The translations under genes were made by a program, and so were the position numbers. The notes under the pieces were generated by a model. It was not told the DNA's origin and made no database searches. It was given only the letters and a program-made list of their open reading frames with translations. Shown piece by piece: positions 33,101 to 45,600 of a stretch of 56,525 nucleotides of DNA. Position 1 is the stretch's first letter; every line of letters begins with the position of its first letter. Origin of the DNA: Lingula anatina (Eukaryota; Brachiopoda; Lingulata; Lingulida; Lingulidae); the NCBI RefSeq assembly GCF_001039355.2, contig NW_019775745.1:131465-187989 (forward strand), in the 5' to 3' direction.

Positions 33101-34376
33101 CTATGGTTCCTTGGTGGGCCTCTCCCGCCTCAGCGATAAATCCCAAGCAATACACACACTCCACAAGAACCTCGGGGTCGCGGACAGTTTGTATGACCTT
33201 GACCAAGTTGGGAATTGCCCCTGCTTGGGCAGCCTGGTCTGCCAGCTCCGTGATCCGAGAAACCTCTTTGAGGACCGTAGCTGCCAACTGCACTATGAAA
33301 TTATTGGACGATTTCAAAAGTCTAACCAGTGCTGGGATGCCACCAGAGGACGCCACCTGTTCCTTAACAACATCCTCAGGGATGAGGTTTATCAGACAGT
33401 GTAATGCTTCTGTCTTAGCTCTGTCGCCAATCTGACTTTTTATGACCTTCACAATGATTGGAACGCCACCGTTATCGACCACTGCCTTCCAGTTGGGGTG
33501 CATTCCCTCGGAACTCCCCTGAGTAAGAGTACGTAGACATTTCCCTGCCGACTCGGCCTCATCTTCAACTTCCGATGATAGGTAGTTCAGTAAACGTTTC
33601 CAAACTGGAAGATCCTCAAAGTTCTTTTCCAGAAAGAAGTCTAGAATCTCAATGAAATGCTTGTTTGCTGACAGCTCCACAACACCATGATTCTGGTTGT
33701 TGATGGCATTCACCTGATGAAACAGTAAAATAAACAATATATCTGTTAAGGGTAGTTTAACATCAAATTTAAATTGTTTTTATTTTTTTTTACTTAAATT
33801 TTTCTTTGATGAAGTTATTGTGTCAAATATGAAAAAGATGATTCCAAAATTTAAGAAGAGTTGATTTTCATGTCAGAAGGATTATCTTTTTTTTAAGTGA
33901 CTTTAATGAGAAATCTTTGTAAATCCAAAAAAATTAAAGTAACAACAAAAAAATTTAAACAAAATAGAAATAATGAGATATATGACGTGTATTGAGTAGT
34001 CACTAAAATAAATCATTAATTTGCCAATTTCTATGACCTGCATGCAGCTCTTTTGAATGCCATTACAGGGTCACGTTAAAATGAAACATTTTCTCAACAT
34101 AAAGATGACTTATATTTTTTTTACCTTATCTTCCACAAATTTTGGTCACTTTTTTTCTGAAAATCTCACCTTTGCACCGAGGGAGATGAGACACTCAACC
34201 GTCTCCTTGTTTCCATTGGTCACTGCCAGTAATAATGGCGTAGAGCGATACTCATCTTCAGTCTCCAACTCCAACTGGTCTTTATTGGCATTGACGAACC
34301 TCTCGATGGATTTTATGAACCCTCGGAAGGCGGCATGATGGATGTGGTACCATCCGTTCTCGTCTTTCTCATTCAT
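27148..34376 (-). CDS. ANKAR: Ankyrin and armadillo repeat-containing protein (ANKAR-like)
   Basis: Coding exons, 5' to 3' on the minus strand: 34,170-34,376 (exon begins 34,416), 32,345-33,713, 30,098-30,342, 29,435-29,591, 28,419-28,566, 27,687-27,806, 27,148-27,409. All donors and acceptors are consensus and phases fit, giving 835 residues. Residues 1 to about 100 hold three ankyrin repeats (GWYHIHHAAFRGF; STPLLLAVTNGNKETVECLI; VNAINNQNHGVVELSANKHF). About 110-690 is a solenoid of some ten armadillo repeats (GGVPIIVKVIKS; SGGIPALVRLLKSS; AGAIPNLVKVIQ; GVQTLIEFLS; NGIHSLVRLLRS; AKGIKLLVDLIQ). A conserved tail (YLMKALKYYCSKARLSPSFI) and a Ser/Arg-rich end follow. Vertebrate ANKAR is much longer at the N-terminus, so this is a short form or upstream exons are missed: the frame is open above the chosen ATG to the acceptor. 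The family's function is poorly known; a protein-binding scaffold is likely. Confidence 0.82.
27853..28025. mobile_element. MITE, TTA-flanked 'GGGAATGCACCC' family, copy 3
   Basis: AGGCGTATTCCC and GGGAATGGGGAC form the inverted ends, flanked by TTA (27,850-27,852 and 28,026-28,028). It lies in the ANKAR-like intron between exons 28,419-28,566 and 27,687-27,806, only 46 bp from the latter's acceptor. It is shorter than the other copies because of an internal deletion. Confidence 0.85.
28030..28165. mobile_element. Fragment of the 'ggatcaaatatggcgaccca' MITE family
   Basis: 'atggtggacccacttgaata' and, inverted, 'gtgggtcgccatatttaatc' plus 'cttggactagttagtcc' match the elements at 21.7 and 24.3 kb. 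The outer ends are not clear. It adjoins the preceding MITE in an ANKAR-like intron. Confidence 0.55.
28520..28645 (-). repeat. 64-bp tandem duplication across an ANKAR-like splice acceptor
   Basis: The first 45 or so bases of the exon that starts at 28,566, together with its acceptor, are duplicated directly upstream. The second acceptor starts an exon copy at 28,630. The two copies differ at few positions (for example GTGTCCC against GTGTTCC). Use of the outer acceptor would add 64 nt and shift the frame, so the inner one must be used for the full-length protein. Confidence 0.85.
28975..29055. repeat. TG-rich simple repeat
   Basis: Imperfect TGTG/TGTATG array in an ANKAR-like intron. The open frames on both strands here are low complexity. 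Confidence 0.8.
29144..29295. mobile_element. MITE, CAGGGGCGGA family, copy 4
   Basis: Starts CAGGGGCGCATCC and ends near AATTCGCCCCAG, with the 'gaccgtcttcc' and 'accgaagac' inner blocks in reverse orientation. It lies in the ANKAR-like intron between exons 29,435-29,591 and 28,419-28,566. No clean target duplication is visible. Confidence 0.65.
30551..30664. repeat. Three tandem copies of a roughly 38-bp unit
   Basis: 'ttttacatgtgagaaatgaa' plus 'taataaatatcaaa' occurs three times in a row in the ANKAR-like intron upstream of exon 30,098-30,342. A diverged fourth copy may lie at 30,360-30,395. Confidence 0.85.
31040..31300. mobile_element. TTAA-type MITE, diverged copy 2
   Basis: 'tgaatggattcattaaccac' plus 'tggtaagtatggg' and 'gttatccctttcagg' match the inside and one end of the MITE at 11,248-11,583 and the copy at 56.07-56.39 kb. 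The left end is not resolved. It lies in the large ANKAR-like intron. Confidence 0.6.
31629..31649. repeat. Poly(T) run
   Basis: A homopolymer of about 21 T in the ANKAR-like intron. On the gene's strand it is poly(A). No retroelement body precedes it. Confidence 0.9.
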
Positions 34377-34416
34377 AGTTGCTGCTAGACGGGTCGCAGC
34401 AACTGTTTGCTGGGCT

Positions 34417-37393
34417 CTAGATTGAAAGAAAATGAAAAAAACAGGTCATGAAATACTTAATATTAAAAAAATACACTGTTTTCCTGAAACAAAATATATT
34501 TTAGTAATTGTTTATCAAAATTAAGATCTAAATAACTAGTAAAGACTGCTGAAAGTCCATAAATGGAAGACAATATAAAGAAATGGAACAAAAACTGAGA
34601 GTTGTTGTTTAGACGTCAAAACCATTCGAAATTAAAAGAGCATACACTGTATGGATTAAGGCTGCATGCTCAACAATATTCTATCCAATATCCTTTGTAA
34701 TTAAAAATATATTTGTTTTCAAAAAGTACTCAATACTTGACATGATAAATGCATAAACCATAGCACCTGACTACCAATAACAGCTAATCTCATATAATGT
34801 GTTGGCATGTTTTCTCAAAACATCCCCAAAACCATTAACAACAACACAGAATAACAAGACCATATACACTAGATATTGTTAACAAAGATTTTTAAACATG
34901 CCCGCTTCAATAAAAACTAAATTCGATTAAGATATTAAGATACTAAGATATGCAGCACTGAGGTGAAAGACTTACAAAACTTTAAACCCTCTACTAGATA
35001 TTCTTAACAAAGAGTTTTTAGACATTCTACTGTCTGCCTCAATAAAAAACAAAATTCAGATTCAAATTAAGATATTTTAGCAATAATACCAAGATATGTA
35101 GCATTTGAGATGAATGACTTACAAAACTTTAAACCCTTTACCACGACAGTCTGCCATTTTCTCTTTAACTACCAGAGAAAAACACAAATATTTCAAGTCG
35201 CAATAATAGGCAACATTATACCCAGGGAGGAATTCAGGGGATGCAAAACTAATCCAAACCCCTAATAAATTACAGCTTGTATTTGTTATAAGGCTGCAAT
35301 AACTGTGTGACTGTTATTTATATCAGTGCCCTGACAGCCAGTACACATAACACATGGAGGTAGTACAGAGCAATATATAATACTATAACACCACGATCAG
35401 TCAACTCGGACACTGACTTAAACCCTGACTGCATGGTGGTGCTTAGATTACATCGCTAGACTAAAAAAAAAGAAAAAAAAAAAAATATATATATATATAT
35501 ATATATGTAAAAATAAAAAGGAAAAAAGGAAAAGGAAAAAAAATAGAATGAAATGAAATAATATAATATAATATAATATAATATAATATAATATAATATA
35601 ATATAATATAATATAATATAATATAATATAATATAATAATTTGTGATAGATCATTTTACACCTATTTATGTAGTTGTATTAAAAGCAGTTGGAGCTTTGT
35701 CCTCAACTCTGGGAAGAGCTACATTTACTCTGCTGGCTTAGACATAGTAACAGGAGAGAAGAGTTTCATTAGCTCTGTATGTATCAATTTAAATTATTGT
35801 TTTTCTTTTTATCACGAGCTTATAAAATTTCAAAAAATAAAGTGATTAGGGGCAATTGACCTGGATTTTCAATCCAGGTGAAATGACCCTAGTCATTTAC
35901 TCCCTGATGATGGTGACTGACAGTCACAGAAATATTGGAGGTAATACCCACATCTTGATAAAAAGAAAAACAATGATTTAAATTACTAACAGGAGTTTAT
36001 TTGTTACATATGCATGTGTTCTTAGGAACTTTTCACATTCAGTAATTTACTAAATTGGACTCATCAACTTTGAGACACTGACAATGTAAGTAGTCTGGAA
36101 ATATTTGGTGTCTATTATTAGAGTCTATATTAAATACATGTATTGAGCACAGATTTGCAAATAGAAAACTACCTTTTAAAATGGGTTTTTTGTTAGTGTC
36201 TCATCAAAGTTGCCAAAACTGCTACTGAGTACTTATTAGATCTGTATTCTTCTGACAGCTGCCAAATGAAATGGCATTCTATTCAAAATTATTTTCAAAA
36301 GGGATACCAAATTAATTATGTAAAGTTCAAAAACACAATGTTATAATTTAGAATCTACAATTTTATGATAATTTATTTAGTGAGAAACTGGATATTTGTG
36401 CGACTGCGTATTTGGCAAGCGCAAACCTTTAATTATTCTTATTCCACCCATTGTTTTTTACTATCCAGTAACATTTTTTTTTGGCCTTTGGGGGGGGGGG
36501 GGGGGTCAAACAAACTGACATTTTTGTTGGGAAAAAGTCAGGTTTCAAAATTGATCTAAATACTATTAATGAAAGTTTATATGAAAAGGTGCATTTTAGT
36601 TACCACTTTGAAACTGCTGGCCATGGGCCTGTTTCAATAAAAAAAATCAAAATGTGCTGCTTTTCATCCTTGTTCATATTGACATTATATCAGTATATAT
36701 ATACTAGGTACTGTACCACTATGTTATCACAAATTCAAGAACACCAATTATAAAACCTAAATTTTATGATAAACAGTGATCAGCTGTTACACTTCTATCA
36801 ATGCGAAACTGCATTAGAACTCTTCACTGAGTAAAATTCAATAAATAATATCTCGAGCACAAATAGCAGAGAATGAATTATGGACTTCTGCAGTAGAACA
36901 GAAACCTTCCCCCTTCTGCATCTTTTTTATGACATCAGGTTAAAAATAATATTGAAACAATTCAAAGCCATCTTACTGTATTGCCATGTTATACTGCAGG
37001 CCAAGCCACTTGACTCAAAGACCATAAAGCCATAATATATCGTCAAGAACTCTTCACTTCAGTGTTTTCTCTGGAGATGTATTCGTCACTTTATGTGCCC
37101 CTTATCGACTCAAGGACTTCATTCTTTAAACAGTAATCATCCCTGTTTATAAATGTACAGCTTAAAGTACCAAGGCCTACTTACGGGACGAAATTCTGAC
37201 CCCCTTTTTTTATTTAGGACTCTTCAATCAAAACTTGATCACAGCTCCAACGTGCAAACACCCTTCAGGCCAACAAAGTAAGAAACATCCTTTTTGTATT
37301 TGTCCCCAATGGCGTCTGTGTTGTTGCCCTCTAAAATGGCTACTTTGTGTATTTCCTTTGCTAAGTTTCGGGGCAATTATACTATTTACTCAC
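34417..37393. other. First intron of the ANKAR-like gene
   Basis: No further coding exon is recognised here. It holds a purine/AT tract at 35,461-35,548, a pure pentanucleotide array at 35,559-35,638 and a G-run at 36,491-36,507. Missed upstream coding exons remain possible because the frame above the ATG at 34,376 is open to the acceptor. Confidence 0.5.
35559..35638. repeat. (ATAAT)n microsatellite, about 16 units
   Basis: An uninterrupted pentanucleotide array of about 80 bp. It is preceded by a long A-rich/(AT)n tract (35,463-35,505). The 68-residue minus-strand frame across it is an artefact. Confidence 0.97.
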
Positions 37394-37560
37394 CTTTCGA
37401 GCCTTTGACAAGTTCCGGATATTAATGTTCTTCTGCAAACCCGTTTGACTTGGCAACAACCTGCTCGTTGTTTCCGCAGTCGCGCGTTTCTCGCGATCTG
37501 ATTGGTCGCTATGTAATCAATAGTTGGGTAGACGGTGCTGCCGTCTTGCGGAAAACAAAA
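37394..37560 (-). promoter_or_regulatory. 5' non-coding exon and promoter of the ANKAR-like gene
   Basis: On the minus strand a consensus donor (CGAAAG|GTGAGT) ends a non-coding exon at 37,394. Just above it is a small island richer in CpG than its surroundings (CGCGCGTTTCTCGCGATC around 37,480-37,497 on the plus strand) and a CCAAT box (minus reading GACCAATCAGA, 37,498-37,508). A TATA-less, CCAAT-driven start around 37,430-37,480 is the simplest reading. The exact start site is unknown. Confidence 0.55.
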
Positions 37561-37599
37561 AAATCTACTGTAAATCATACTACAAGGCATACATATTAT

Positions 37600-38860
37600 T
37601 TACAATATTAAATCATTAAATTAGAAATGAAATGAATAATTGAATCCACGTGCAAGGAAGGGGTTGACAATAACTCAAATGCTTTTTCCCCCCACAAGGA
37701 AAATTCATTTTGGCAGGTAAATCCAATACAGACTTTTGATTAAAATCACTTTTATGATATTTAGTACTGTACATGTACATGCAGTGTAGCATTAAAATGT
37801 TGAAATAGACAATTAAGGAAGTTAAAATTTTAATTCTGAGGCTAATTCTACAATTTTGTCGTAATGATTATAGGAAAATGAAAGGCTGTTTTTAGTAAGC
37901 AGGGATAAAGGGAATACACAGCTATGTAATCAATCAAAAGAACTTAAAAATAATAAATTAAAATTAAATTTAAAAAAAATTAAATTTTATGCATGAGAGA
38001 GAGAGAGAGAGAGAGAGAGGAGTGAGAGGAGGAGAGGTATAAAAAACAAAGTATCATTTACTGTTATATAATTGTTTTATATTAAATTTTATTTTATATT
38101 AAAATAAACACATTTTATTGTTCCAGCAATATACTAATGTACAAAAAGCCATTTAAAACAAATACTTGTAGAATTTAACATATTATAATCATTTCCATTT
38201 TAATGTTAAGGTAATGATAAAACATCACAGGTGATATCACTAACAAGTGTTGGCTAAAACAGAATACATATACTCTGAGAAAAAGTTTACAGAAATTCAA
38301 GTAGTTTTTTTTTAATTACATATAATTCTTCATTTCACAACCATTTTTACTAAAAATCAACTGATGCTGATTGAAATAAAATTGAATTCATGATTGTTTT
38401 TCAGTTTTAATCTGAAAAATATGTATCACTTTAATTTACCATGATTTGTTTTATAATTCTATCTCCTTGAAATTTACCACTTTCTGATTTGAATACTTCA
38501 ATAATTTATCACCACTTTATTAAATAGGTATTCCAAATCAAAACTAAAATAATACAGATTTCATGATATCTCTTACTACAAGAAGGCACCACTGAAGATT
38601 TTTTTGCTTTCCCTTAAGACACAAATGAAAGCTTTAAAAGATACCACAGATGTAACACCTACATCACTTTTCACAACCTTAAACTGTATTGTATTTGAAT
38701 AAATACGAGTTAAAACTACTATGGAACAATGACATGTAAGGTAAATGCCCCCGTAATTGCAATAATCCATGTGCTTTCATCAAAAATAATCATTCTGACA
38801 CAGACGTTTGATTCATCCCAATGCAATGTACCACATAATAATTCCGCTTAGTGTATTTCT
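37600..38860. other. Intergenic DNA between the ANKAR-like promoter and the ANKUB1-like 3' end
   Basis: Very AT-rich. A (GA)n microsatellite lies at about 37,996-38,019. No exon is recognised. Confidence 0.55.
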
Positions 38861-38866
38861 AACTAA

Positions 38867-39096
38867 GACCCCATTTCCATAGATTTTAGATCGATTTATC
38901 CCTGTGGGGAGTCTCACTTGATTACTGTCAGCTTAGCCGGCTTAAGCGTCTGTCCCGCCTACTGAAAGCTGTAAGGGGGTCATAAACTATGGTTTATGAC
39001 CCCCTCGGCTGACTGCAATTTAGCGTGAACCCCCAGGGAGTTAGGTCGATCTAAGTCTTAATCTCCGGATCGATCTAATCTCTGGGAATACACCCT
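38867..39096. mobile_element. MITE, TTA/TAA-flanked 'GGGAATGCACCC' family, copy 4
   Basis: The left end GACCCCATTTCC and right end GGGAATACACCCT are inverted, with TAA on both sides (38,864-38,866 and 39,097-39,099). This is the longest and best preserved copy (230 bp), with an extra 'gtcataaactatggtttatg' palindrome at its centre. Confidence 0.88.
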
Positions 39097-39428
39097 TAAA
39101 GTTGAGATTTTCTAAATCAACAACCCCCCCCACAGAAACATATGACAAATACTTATAAGATTTCTTCAGCTAGCTAAAGAGTAAAACACAAAAGGGAAAT
39201 GGATATGAGTTTCTCTGGCAGTACAGGGGAGGGTATCAGAAGTTGCAGAAGACAGGTTCTATACAAATTCTATGTTATATTTTTGTGCACTGCTCCAATA
39301 TAATACCACAGGGTAGGATTGTACTTTCCATTTTTGTTATCACATGATCAAGAATCTTGGCGTGATGCATTATAATGATGCGTATGGCATGGAGTGGAAA
39401 GATTTCCAACTGGAATTTTTCCTCTTCA

Positions 39429-39665
39429 CATCTATTGTCCCGTCATGATATCACTGGTTGTCCCATCTTTATCTTCTCCAGTAACTCCATCTATTGTCCT
39501 GTCATGATATCACTGGTTGTCCCATCTTAATCTTCTCCAGTAACTCCATCTATTGTCCTGTCATGATATCACTGGTTGTTCCATCTTAATCTTCTCCAGT
39601 AACTCCATCTATTGTCCTGTCATGATATCACTGGTTGTCCCATCTTAATCTTCTCCAGTAACTCC
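39429..39665 (-). repeat. Four 59-bp tandem units covering the end of the ANKUB1-like coding sequence
   Basis: The unit 'catctattgtcctgtcatga' plus 'tatcactggttgtcccatct' plus 'taatcttctccagtaactc' is repeated four times with one to three differences per unit. Read on the gene's strand, the first unit met encodes LLEKIKMGQPVIS and the stop. The other three follow as 3' untranslated sequence. The period is not a multiple of three, but the stop in the first unit protects the protein. Confidence 0.92.
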
Positions 39666-42598
39666 ATTTCTTTCTTCATGAGCCATTCATCGTATGGGGT
39701 TCTCTGGCGCTCCTTGGGCTTGTACTTCTCTTTAATCTAAAATGGGATAAAAATCAAAGATTAGCGAATTTGGCAATATATAGGCTTATAGGATGACTGT
39801 GAAAGTATACGGTATATGGTTCTTGTCAAAAAAGAAAGGAACATTTCTGACATTTACCCACAGTTGTTATATGGTAGAGTTTATTTAAAATAAATTCATT
39901 TACTTGTTAAAAAGTTAATATACTTTTAGGTGTTTTATAGTTTCTTAAAGGTTATAAAAATAGTCACTGGTTCACTTATCAAAATTATGCGTAAAAGTGA
40001 AGAGACTTTCCCATTTGCTTGACATTAGCATAAAACATAAGTTTATATACATAACTTAAGTAAAAACAGACTGTAATAAAATGGTTTAAGATGAAAAGAG
40101 TGCAAAATTCAAAAGAAGCATCCCTAAACAGAACATGCATTAGAGTCACACCCCACATTATTTTATGACTCAATCAGAAAGTTTAGGAATCAATTATATC
40201 AAATAATACAGTGCACATGTATATCATTTCAAGATTCTTGTTGTTTTCCTTACTGAGAAAAAAAAAAAAAAAAGAAGAAGAAAATTAACTTGTAACCTGA
40301 ACCAAACTAATCAGTAAGTAAACAGAAAAAAACTTTTTAAAAGCCACCTTACACAAAAAATAGAAGTGCATTTGCACATGCATTGAACTAAAGGATGTGC
40401 GTGCTAAGGAATATCATGAATGAACCCCAACTGGCAGAAAAACATTCATATTTTATGGCCATGCTGTTTACCTGCTTACTCCCACTCATCAACAAAATAC
40501 ACAAACTGTAAAAATTGAGGCATGTTAGTATACGTAAGCATGTTGTTAATACAAAAGCTCACAGGACAGAGTCAATATGTTATACATGTACATAAAAATC
40601 AACAATCAGGGGCAGACATAGGCTGTCTTCTGGGTTTTCCAAAAGATGGTCAGAATTTTCAAGTTACATTGAAGGGCAACTGATTTTTTCTTTTGGAAGA
40701 TGGACAGACAAAAATAATTTGGAAGACTGTCAGAAAAAAATATATCCGGATCTGCCCCTGACAATATCAATGATATCTGTCATGAGCGACAAGATTGGGT
40801 GGGGTTTCCCCTACTCTCTACTGGGGCCACAGATGGATATTTCACAAGATATTCACATACATGACTGACAACTTCTTGAAAATTTTTCTACAGTAAGAAT
40901 TGTCCAGATAGAATTTTAGGATTTAATTAACGTATTAAGTAGGAATCGAACAGATTTTAGACACAAGTAAAGTACATGTATATATCAGCTAGCTTACAGA
41001 ATTTAAGTTAATTTTATGCAAACATTGACAAATTCTGTAGCCATATCTTGAAGCAAAAAAAAAAAAAATGAATTTGACATTTTATTTAGTTAGCCAAAAG
41101 CAAACTCCATCTTGACAAGGGTGACAAAATAATTCTTACCTCAGCTACTTGTTTCTCTTTCTCCTGTAACCTGTCTGGGTTGTGTCTCTTCTTCACAGCT
41201 TCTTTTTTGACATATTTCTCTTTTTCCTGCAGCCACTGGTCATATGATGCTTCCCGTAGAAGCTTTTCCCTCGCTCTGTGAATAAAATGAAAAGATGACT
41301 CATGATCAGCAAAGATGGAAAATATCACGACACGTAACGTGCAAAGGTTCTTTTGATGGCAGGAATAAATAAAATAAAGATTTGTATATGAAATATGAAA
41401 CATTATGACTGAATCTGATATTGCTTGCATCAGATCAAGAGATATCAGTTTGGTTAAATCTTACACCCCATTTCCATAGATTTTTAGATCGATCTATCCC
41501 TGTGGGGAGTCTCACTAGATTACTGTCAGCTTGGCCGGCTTAAGCGTCTGTCCCGCCTACTAAAAGCTGTAAGGGGGTAATTAACTATGGTGCCCGCTCG
41601 ACTGACTGCAATTTAGTGCGAACCCCCAGGGAGTTAGGTCTTAATCTTTAGATCGATCTAAATCTCTGGGTAAGCACCCCTATACCACTTACTCCAATTC
41701 CTTTTCTTTCCGTTTTTCTTCCTCTAACAACTTTTGATCTTCTATTTGCCTTGCTTCTTGATCTTTCTTCACTTTTAACCAATCATCAAAAGTCTTTGGA
41801 CTAGCTTTGGATTTGTCATCAATGCTACAAGAAAAAAAGCAGTTATCAAATTATTATCTTTAAATATTGAATACGATATATAAAAGTATTTTGAATATAC
41901 ATAAACTGTCATTTATAAAAGCTTTTCATATAAATCTGCCATGTAAAAAATCATTTGTTATTCACATATTTGGTGATTTCTACACTATTGCATGTCAAAT
42001 TGCAAACTGCTGAAGTGCTTGAGATGTACTGCAATTTTACAAAACTGAATAAATAATAAATCATTACATGTAGGTCTGATATGACTACAGAATTTCACTC
42101 ACTCTGAGCCTTTGCTAAACCCATAACTCCTAGACCTTCCACTGGACTTGCCACTCATCGGAGTTTTGGGCACCCCACTCACGGATTTAGAAGGACTCCC
42201 GTGGGAACTCCTTGTGCCGGTCCCACTGCCTCTAGAGGGGCGGGGATTCCCTTTCTCATCCACGGGGCTCCCATACAATTCTGTGTGCTCTCTGTCACTT
42301 GCACCAGATTTGACAGATTTTGGATTTCGGGAAGTAGCTGCACTACCTGACATGCTGCGTTCTTCAATAGCTGGCATCTTCGGAGAACCTCTGCCTCCTA
42401 TCTTTACCTCTGAAAGTTAGTCAAACAGTGTTTTCCGTGTACATAATGTTTATACACAGTAGTTAGTTTACACATCTGAGAATTTATGATTCAATATTTG
42501 ACTACTGATATAGAGGCATTGGTGAATTGTTTAATTTATTGGCCCAGAATAATATGTGAAATGGATAATAAAAGGAAAACAGTGCAACAATAAGTGAA

Positions 42599-42650
<52 letters not shown>

Positions 42651-45600
42651 CTCTCCCTCCCTCAATGTCATTTGACTTTTAACAGTATTAAACCATGTTA
42701 AGGTAGTGAACTTATTAATTTACTTTTATTAGCCAGAGATTTGAGGTAATCTTTGTGTCTGTTGGCCTCTGCCTCTATCTCCATCACGTTTTTCAGTGTC
42801 TCTGTTCCAAGATCAACCTGAAAGATCACAAAATATATAAATATTATGGAGGACAAACACCTAGCACTGTCCATTTATTCTCCAAAACATACTGGTAACT
42901 CCTATTATGTTGTAACAATAAATGAAAGCAAAGTATCAGATATATACTCACAATATGAAAAAAATTCTGATAACGTTGTTTTCAAATACCATCAACAATA
43001 TTTAGCTATGGAAACCATGAATGGTTAAATACATTATAATTAGTATTATATCACAATTTCAAATACTGGTTACATGTATATGTAATAGTATTTTTGCAAA
43101 TCCTATTGTTCATGGCCTTTCATGTAAAGAAAACACTCCTACGTAACTTAAGTCTTAATTATTTTAATTCAAATTAAACAGCTCAATAATGTTATAAATT
43201 TCTCACTTAATCCCATTCTGAATCAATGGTCACAGTTTTGACACGTACCTGTATATCTTCTTCTTTTGATTTATTTGACTCCCTGGAACCCTTTTCTCTT
43301 TCTTTTGGGGCTGAACTTGGGCGCTCTTTATTTCGAGGAGCATGAAAAGCTGTTCCTTCGAATTCACCAGGAGGAAGTATCTTTTGAAAATAAACCTGCC
43401 CATGGTTGCCATGCAACCAGACTGGAAACTTGGAATCGAAGAACTGATGCGCCATTAAAGGAATGTCCTGGAAGCTGGGTTTTGTCTTTTTTGCGCGTTC
43501 CTGCCAGCGGAACAAAAATAGGTGGCGCTCACATCCTTTGTGTCCAAACTTGGTGGCTATCTGTAGGGCAGAATCACCAAACTGATCTGCTGCATTGATA
43601 TTAGAACCTTTAAAGATGAGAAAGAGATGAGAGAAATGTAGTAAATTATAGATTTATTTTAATTCTTTGTAGTAGCATATACTGGTACATATACTTCTAT
43701 CTGATACACTCTGTACATGGGCACTATGAAAATACACATTCAATTTAAAGAAAATTAAATCCCTTTTTTTATATATAATCACTCAGTGTTTGAGGGGTAA
43801 GAATTAACTGACAGGCCCATAGCCTATATAGGGGGGTTCATGGGGTATGATGGATGCTCTGGGTAAAAATTGATCTAGGTACAGGTAAGTTTCATGATAA
43901 AAGGTCCACTTTTTCAGAAAAAAAGACCCCTCCTCCCTTTGAAATTGCCAGGTAAGGGCCTGTTTAACTTCAGTTTAATGTGGTCCAAAGCTTACAAAAT
44001 CTGTATCAAATGTTTTTTCACTATTTTGTAACCTTTTTCAAAACTGACTCACAACATTAATTTTAATATTACCTTTTTCTAACAACAAATCAACAATTTT
44101 CCCATGTCCTTGAGCTGCTGCCACATGTAATGCTGATCGGCCTTTTGGAGTTTGAGCATTGACATTGGCACCTAAAATACAAATAATACAAGCTACAGCA
44201 ATATTTCATCAGAATTTAGAGTTTTAAATGTCATAAAATAACCCAAACATCAAGAAATACAAATGTCTTGCGATCACAATAAAATTCTTTTAAAGTCATT
44301 TAGACCAATTAATTCACAGAGTTTCTTAATTAGCATTAAATTAAAACAGTTTGCATGCCAGTGAAATATGTAAGATACAATGTACTTTATGCAGATTAAT
44401 CTGAGTCCAGCTTAGTTTTATCTTAACTCCTTCAGACTGCTCCTAACTCTGGGAGTAAATGCAATATCTGGTACTTTGCATCAAGCCTGTGTGTGATATG
44501 GTCAGTAGATAAACTGAGGAATACCACAGGTCCTACAAATGATCTAGACATGATCAAATTTTTAACTTTCTCTCATAGTTTCAAATTATTGGATTAGGTG
44601 CAAAAGCAGCTTTAGTTGTAACAAGGGTAGCCTTTCTTTACCTGCCTGAATGAGTTTCTGAACCATCTTCAAGTGACCTCTGTGTGAGGCGATGTAGAGG
44701 GCAACAAATGCTCTCTCTGCGATCCACACCGCCTTGTTTTTACTGCCCATGTATTCTGAGTTGGGGGTCTTAAAGTCTATTTTGTTACTCACACCCATCT
44801 TCATCACCTACATAGGAAACATAAGACAATATGATACAATATCATGCCATACCATAAAATGCAATACAATATAATACAATACAATACAATACAATACATT
44901 TATTCACTGGTAGAGTGCTAATCCATTTGTTCATAAGGCTGACAACCAGATCTATTATAATTAAACAAGAGATTGAAATCTCTCTGGAGCAATGAGATTT
45001 CTCTGGTTTTTACAGGGATTTAAATTCAAACATTGCGATAAATCATTACTAGTATTTAACATTTTAAAACCCTGGAATAAAAATAATGAAAAAAAAACAC
45101 AACTAAATTTAACACAGAAATACTCACGGCTTCAACATCATTAGAAGCTGCTGCCTCCACCAAGTTTTTCCACATGTGCCACACTTTGAGAGCCAGTGTA
45201 CCTCCAGGAACTATGTCATTATATCTGATATCTGTATCATCTTGCAGGTCACCTACAATGTCATACAAAACTTTGTCACAACAGATGAATTCTACATTTT
45301 TATGTTTCCCTAAACAATATGAGCACAGGCATGTATACCTATATGTAAAAGCTTGGCTTTTAATGAAGATAGAAGAAAACAGTAAAATTGTACAAAAATG
45401 ACTTAAAATTTGAGTAATTTATTAAATTGTGAAAATTTTAAAATAACACAGTAGAAAATTTATAAATCCTCCATCCATTTTTTTTCTAGGGATGGGAGGG
45501 GGGACATGGGACACAGAAAAAAAAAAAAACAGCACAGGGACTTTACCTTCATCCAGATAATTCAGCCTTTGCATGTGATATGGAATTCCTGCAGCAAACT

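Noticed and set aside
32887-33435. 182-codon plus-strand open frame
   Set aside because: It is the antisense shadow of the long ANKAR-like armadillo exon, which has clear protein repeats on the minus strand.
35448-35654. 68-codon minus-strand open frame rich in Tyr/Ile/Leu
   Set aside because: Translation of the (ATAAT)n and (AT)n tracts.
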